This document shows positions 62,368 to 64,000 of a stretch of DNA of 64,000 bases, piece by piece. The notes below the pieces were generated by a model. It made no database searches. It saw only the letters and a program-made list of their open reading frames with translations, and was not told the DNA's origin. The DNA comes from Bdellovibrionales bacterium (GTDB lineage Bacteria; Bdellovibrionota; UBA1018): contig CANCQK010000002.1 of the NCBI GenBank assembly GCA_947380295.1, positions 136,557 to 200,556 of the forward strand, given 5' to 3'. A program made the position numbers and the translations under genes. How positions within the stretch are numbered: position 1 is the first letter of the stretch; the number at the start of each line of letters is the position of its first letter.

Positions 62368-63819
62368 ATGAGTGCGAAAAACGAAATCAAATCGGTTTCA
62401 GACATGGGAGTTCTAATTTTGGCTGCGGGAATGGGCAAGCGGATGCGTTCGAGTTTGCCCAAAGTTCTGCATGATTTAGCGGGAAAACCGCTCCTTTTTC
62501 ATGTTCTCAATCAAGTTCGAAGTGTTTGTCCCCGTGCCTCCGTTGGTCTTGTTGTGGGGCATGGGAGAGAGCAGGTCGAAGCCTACGTTCGCTCTGAGCC
62601 TTTTTTTTCAGAGCTTGAGATCACTTTTATTCATCAGGCTGAGCAAAAAGGGACTGGGCATGCCGCTCGTTGTGCTTTGGATTCTCAGTGGGGAGTTGAG
62701 AGGCTTGAAAAGAAGCAACCTATTTTGGTTCTCCCGGGTGACCTTCCATTGATTTCTGAGTCTCTGGTGCGAGCGGTGGGCACACCTTTAGAGCCTAATG
62801 CGGTCCTTCGAGTTTTGACTTGTTCCCTCGTCGATCCTACAGGTTATGGCAGGATCGTGAGAAGCTCTGATGGAATATCAGTTCAGAGAATTGTAGAGGA
62901 AAAAGATGCAAGCGACGAAGAAAGGCGGATCGCAGAAGTGGCTACGTCGATCTACCTCTTTGATTCAGATTTTTTGAGTCGATCTCTCCAGCAGCTGACC
63001 CCTAATAATGCTCAGGGCGAGTACTATTTGACCGACCTTGTGGCGATGGCTTCTCGAGGCGGGTTCGGAGTCTCTGCTTTACAGTGGGCCGATGTGGATC
63101 TGCTCAGGGGCGTGAATGATCCCTGGGAGTTGGCACAGGCTCGTCAAATTTTTAATGAGAAATGTATAAAGAAATGGGCTATTCAAGGCGTGCAGTTTCT
63201 TGATCCCAGATCGGTGAGGATTGAGTGCCTCGTGACACTCGGTGCCGAAGTGACGATCGACGGAGGAGTTGTTTTGCAAGGGACTACTCAGATCGGTGAT
63301 CGATCTACCATTGGGCCTCATGTTGTTCTGAAAAACGTCAAAATATTGGCTGACGTAACGATCAAAGCAGGAACTGTAGCTGAAGATTCTGCCATTCACT
63401 CTTTTGCTCAAGTCGGGCCTAACTCCCACCTTCGACCTGGTTCTGAGGTGGGGGCCCACTCAAAAATTGGAAATTTTGTAGAACTCAAGAAAACGAAAGT
63501 AGGGTCTTCTACCAGTATTGCCCATTTATCGTATTTAGGAGATGCTTTCGTCGGTGACCGAGTCAATATTGGTTGCGGATTCGTAACTTGCAACTTCGAT
63601 GGACGAATCATTGAGGGACAGAGAAAACATAAGACGGTCATTGAAGATGACGTCTTTCTGGGGAGCGCCTGTCAAGCAGTAGCCCCCATAACCATCGGAA
63701 AAGGTGCCTATATTGCATCTGGCTCCACGATTACCCAGAATGTTGAGCCTGGGTCATTGGCAATTGCGCGAGCAAGACAGGTGAATAAGCCTGATTATGC
63801 AAAGAAATTGAGGGATTAA
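62368..63819 (+). CDS. glmU: Bifunctional UDP-GlcNAc pyrophosphorylase / GlcN-1-P acetyltransferase
   Basis: Makes UDP-GlcNAc for peptidoglycan and lipopolysaccharide. The N-terminal uridyltransferase has [20 protein letters not shown] and the metal Asp region LPGDLPLIS. The C-terminal left-handed beta-helix (from ~260) has hexapeptide repeats and the acetyltransferase loop [11 protein letters not shown] and ATCNFDG-like CNFDGRII. 483 residues, slightly longer than E. coli. AGGGGG precedes the ATG. It is followed two bases later by glmS, the enzyme before it in the pathway. Confidence 0.95.
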   Translation: MSAKNEIKSVSDMGVLILAAGMGKRMRSSLPKVLHDLAGKPLLFHVLNQVRSVCPRASVGLVVGHGREQVEAYVRSEPFFSELEITFIHQAEQKGTGHAARCALDSQWGVERLEKKQPILVLPGDLPLISESLVRAVGTPLEPNAVLRVLTCSLVDPTGYGRIVRSSDGISVQRIVEEKDASDEERRIAEVATSIYLFDSDFLSRSLQQLTPNNAQGEYYLTDLVAMASRGGFGVSALQWADVDLLRGVNDPWELAQARQIFNEKCIKKWAIQGVQFLDPRSVRIECLVTLGAEVTIDGGVVLQGTTQIGDRSTIGPHVVLKNVKILADVTIKAGTVAEDSAIHSFAQVGPNSHLRPGSEVGAHSKIGNFVELKKTKVGSSTSIAHLSYLGDAFVGDRVNIGCGFVTCNFDGRIIEGQRKHKTVIEDDVFLGSACQAVAPITIGKGAYIASGSTITQNVEPGSLAIARARQVNKPDYAKKLRD

Positions 63820-63821
63820 TC

Positions 63822-64000
63822 ATGTGCGGAATCATGGGTTATGTAGGGAGTCGATCCGCTCCCAGAGTTCTTTTGGATGGGCTTAAGCGCCTTGAATATC
63901 GGGGTTATGATTCAGCTGGAATTGCTCTGGTTTTAGATCGAAAGCTCGAGATCCGAAAGTCGGAAGGTCGACTCGAAAATGTTGAAAAGCTCGTTCAAGA
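63822..64000 (+). CDS. glmS: Glutamine-fructose-6-phosphate aminotransferase (partial)
   Basis: The first 59 codons of GlmS, cut by the window edge. It starts [10 protein letters not shown] with the catalytic Cys2 of the glutaminase domain, then [17 protein letters not shown]. The ATG is two bases after glmU's stop, so glmU-glmS are one operon giving UDP-GlcNAc from fructose 6-phosphate. Confidence 0.95.
   Translation, partial: MCGIMGYVGSRSAPRVLLDGLKRLEYRGYDSAGIALVLDRKLEIRKSEGRLENVEKLVQ

Overview
The window is a gene-dense bacterial chromosome segment of moderate GC, ending inside glmS. The gene content suggests a free-living Gram-negative of the Bdellovibrionota / old deltaproteobacterial kind. 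The signs are ResB/CcsA (system II) cytochrome c maturation, lipoproteins and LysM lytic transglycosylases, a Rne/Rng with a long charged insertion, a deo nucleoside-salvage operon, and many signal-peptide proteins without recognisable family. This placement is inferred from gene content and protein style. No rRNA or tRNA gene is present to confirm it.

Layout. 1-5.3 kb: rlmL, a small conserved-looking protein, and the resB-ccsA pair. 5.3-10 kb: an accessory patch with a secreted ADP-ribosyltransferase-like protein (possible sigma-54 promoter), a perfect 16-bp inverted repeat, an IS91-type transposase scrap, a DUF4143 ATPase and a secreted orphan. 10-24.7 kb: uvrD/pcrA, an Rsm22-type methyltransferase, a decayed carboxylase-like protein, murJ, mltD (long structured leader), lysC, a flavoprotein-like protein and a secreted acidic orphan. 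24.7-34 kb: comF, a secreted papain-like peptidase with ankyrin repeats, an rlmM-like methyltransferase, dbpA, a zinc-ribbon methyltransferase and an 808-residue secreted orphan. 34-40.6 kb, minus strand: rplU-rpmA-obgE-nadD-rsfS-rlmH-gpmI-pfkA, linking 50S assembly, NAD synthesis and glycolysis. 40.8-43.1 kb: a lipoprotein with a ubiquitin-specific protease (USP, peptidase C19) domain. 43.1-47.8 kb, minus strand: deoC-deoB-deoA-punA-cdd. 48.3-54.9 kb: rne/rng, prmA, a pyrE-like gene, a Nudix hydrolase, a cyclophilin and HU. 55.2-62.2 kb: small secreted and membrane proteins, a CheY/CheC-like pair, two DUF21-CBS membrane proteins, lon and dksA. 62.4-64 kb: glmU and the start of glmS.

Most striking is a set of exported proteins with eukaryote-like or effector-like catalytic domains: a deubiquitinase-like lipoprotein with the USP Cys box, the QQD-like box, the LKRF box and the His box; a secreted H-Y-E ADP-ribosyltransferase-like protein; and a secreted Gln/Cys/His papain-like protein with ankyrin repeats. 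They are scattered singly among housekeeping genes. Together they suggest a lifestyle with contact with eukaryotic cells, or predation that uses eukaryote-derived hydrolases. The deo operon would let the cell live on nucleosides from digested DNA or RNA, which fits predation or intracellular growth.
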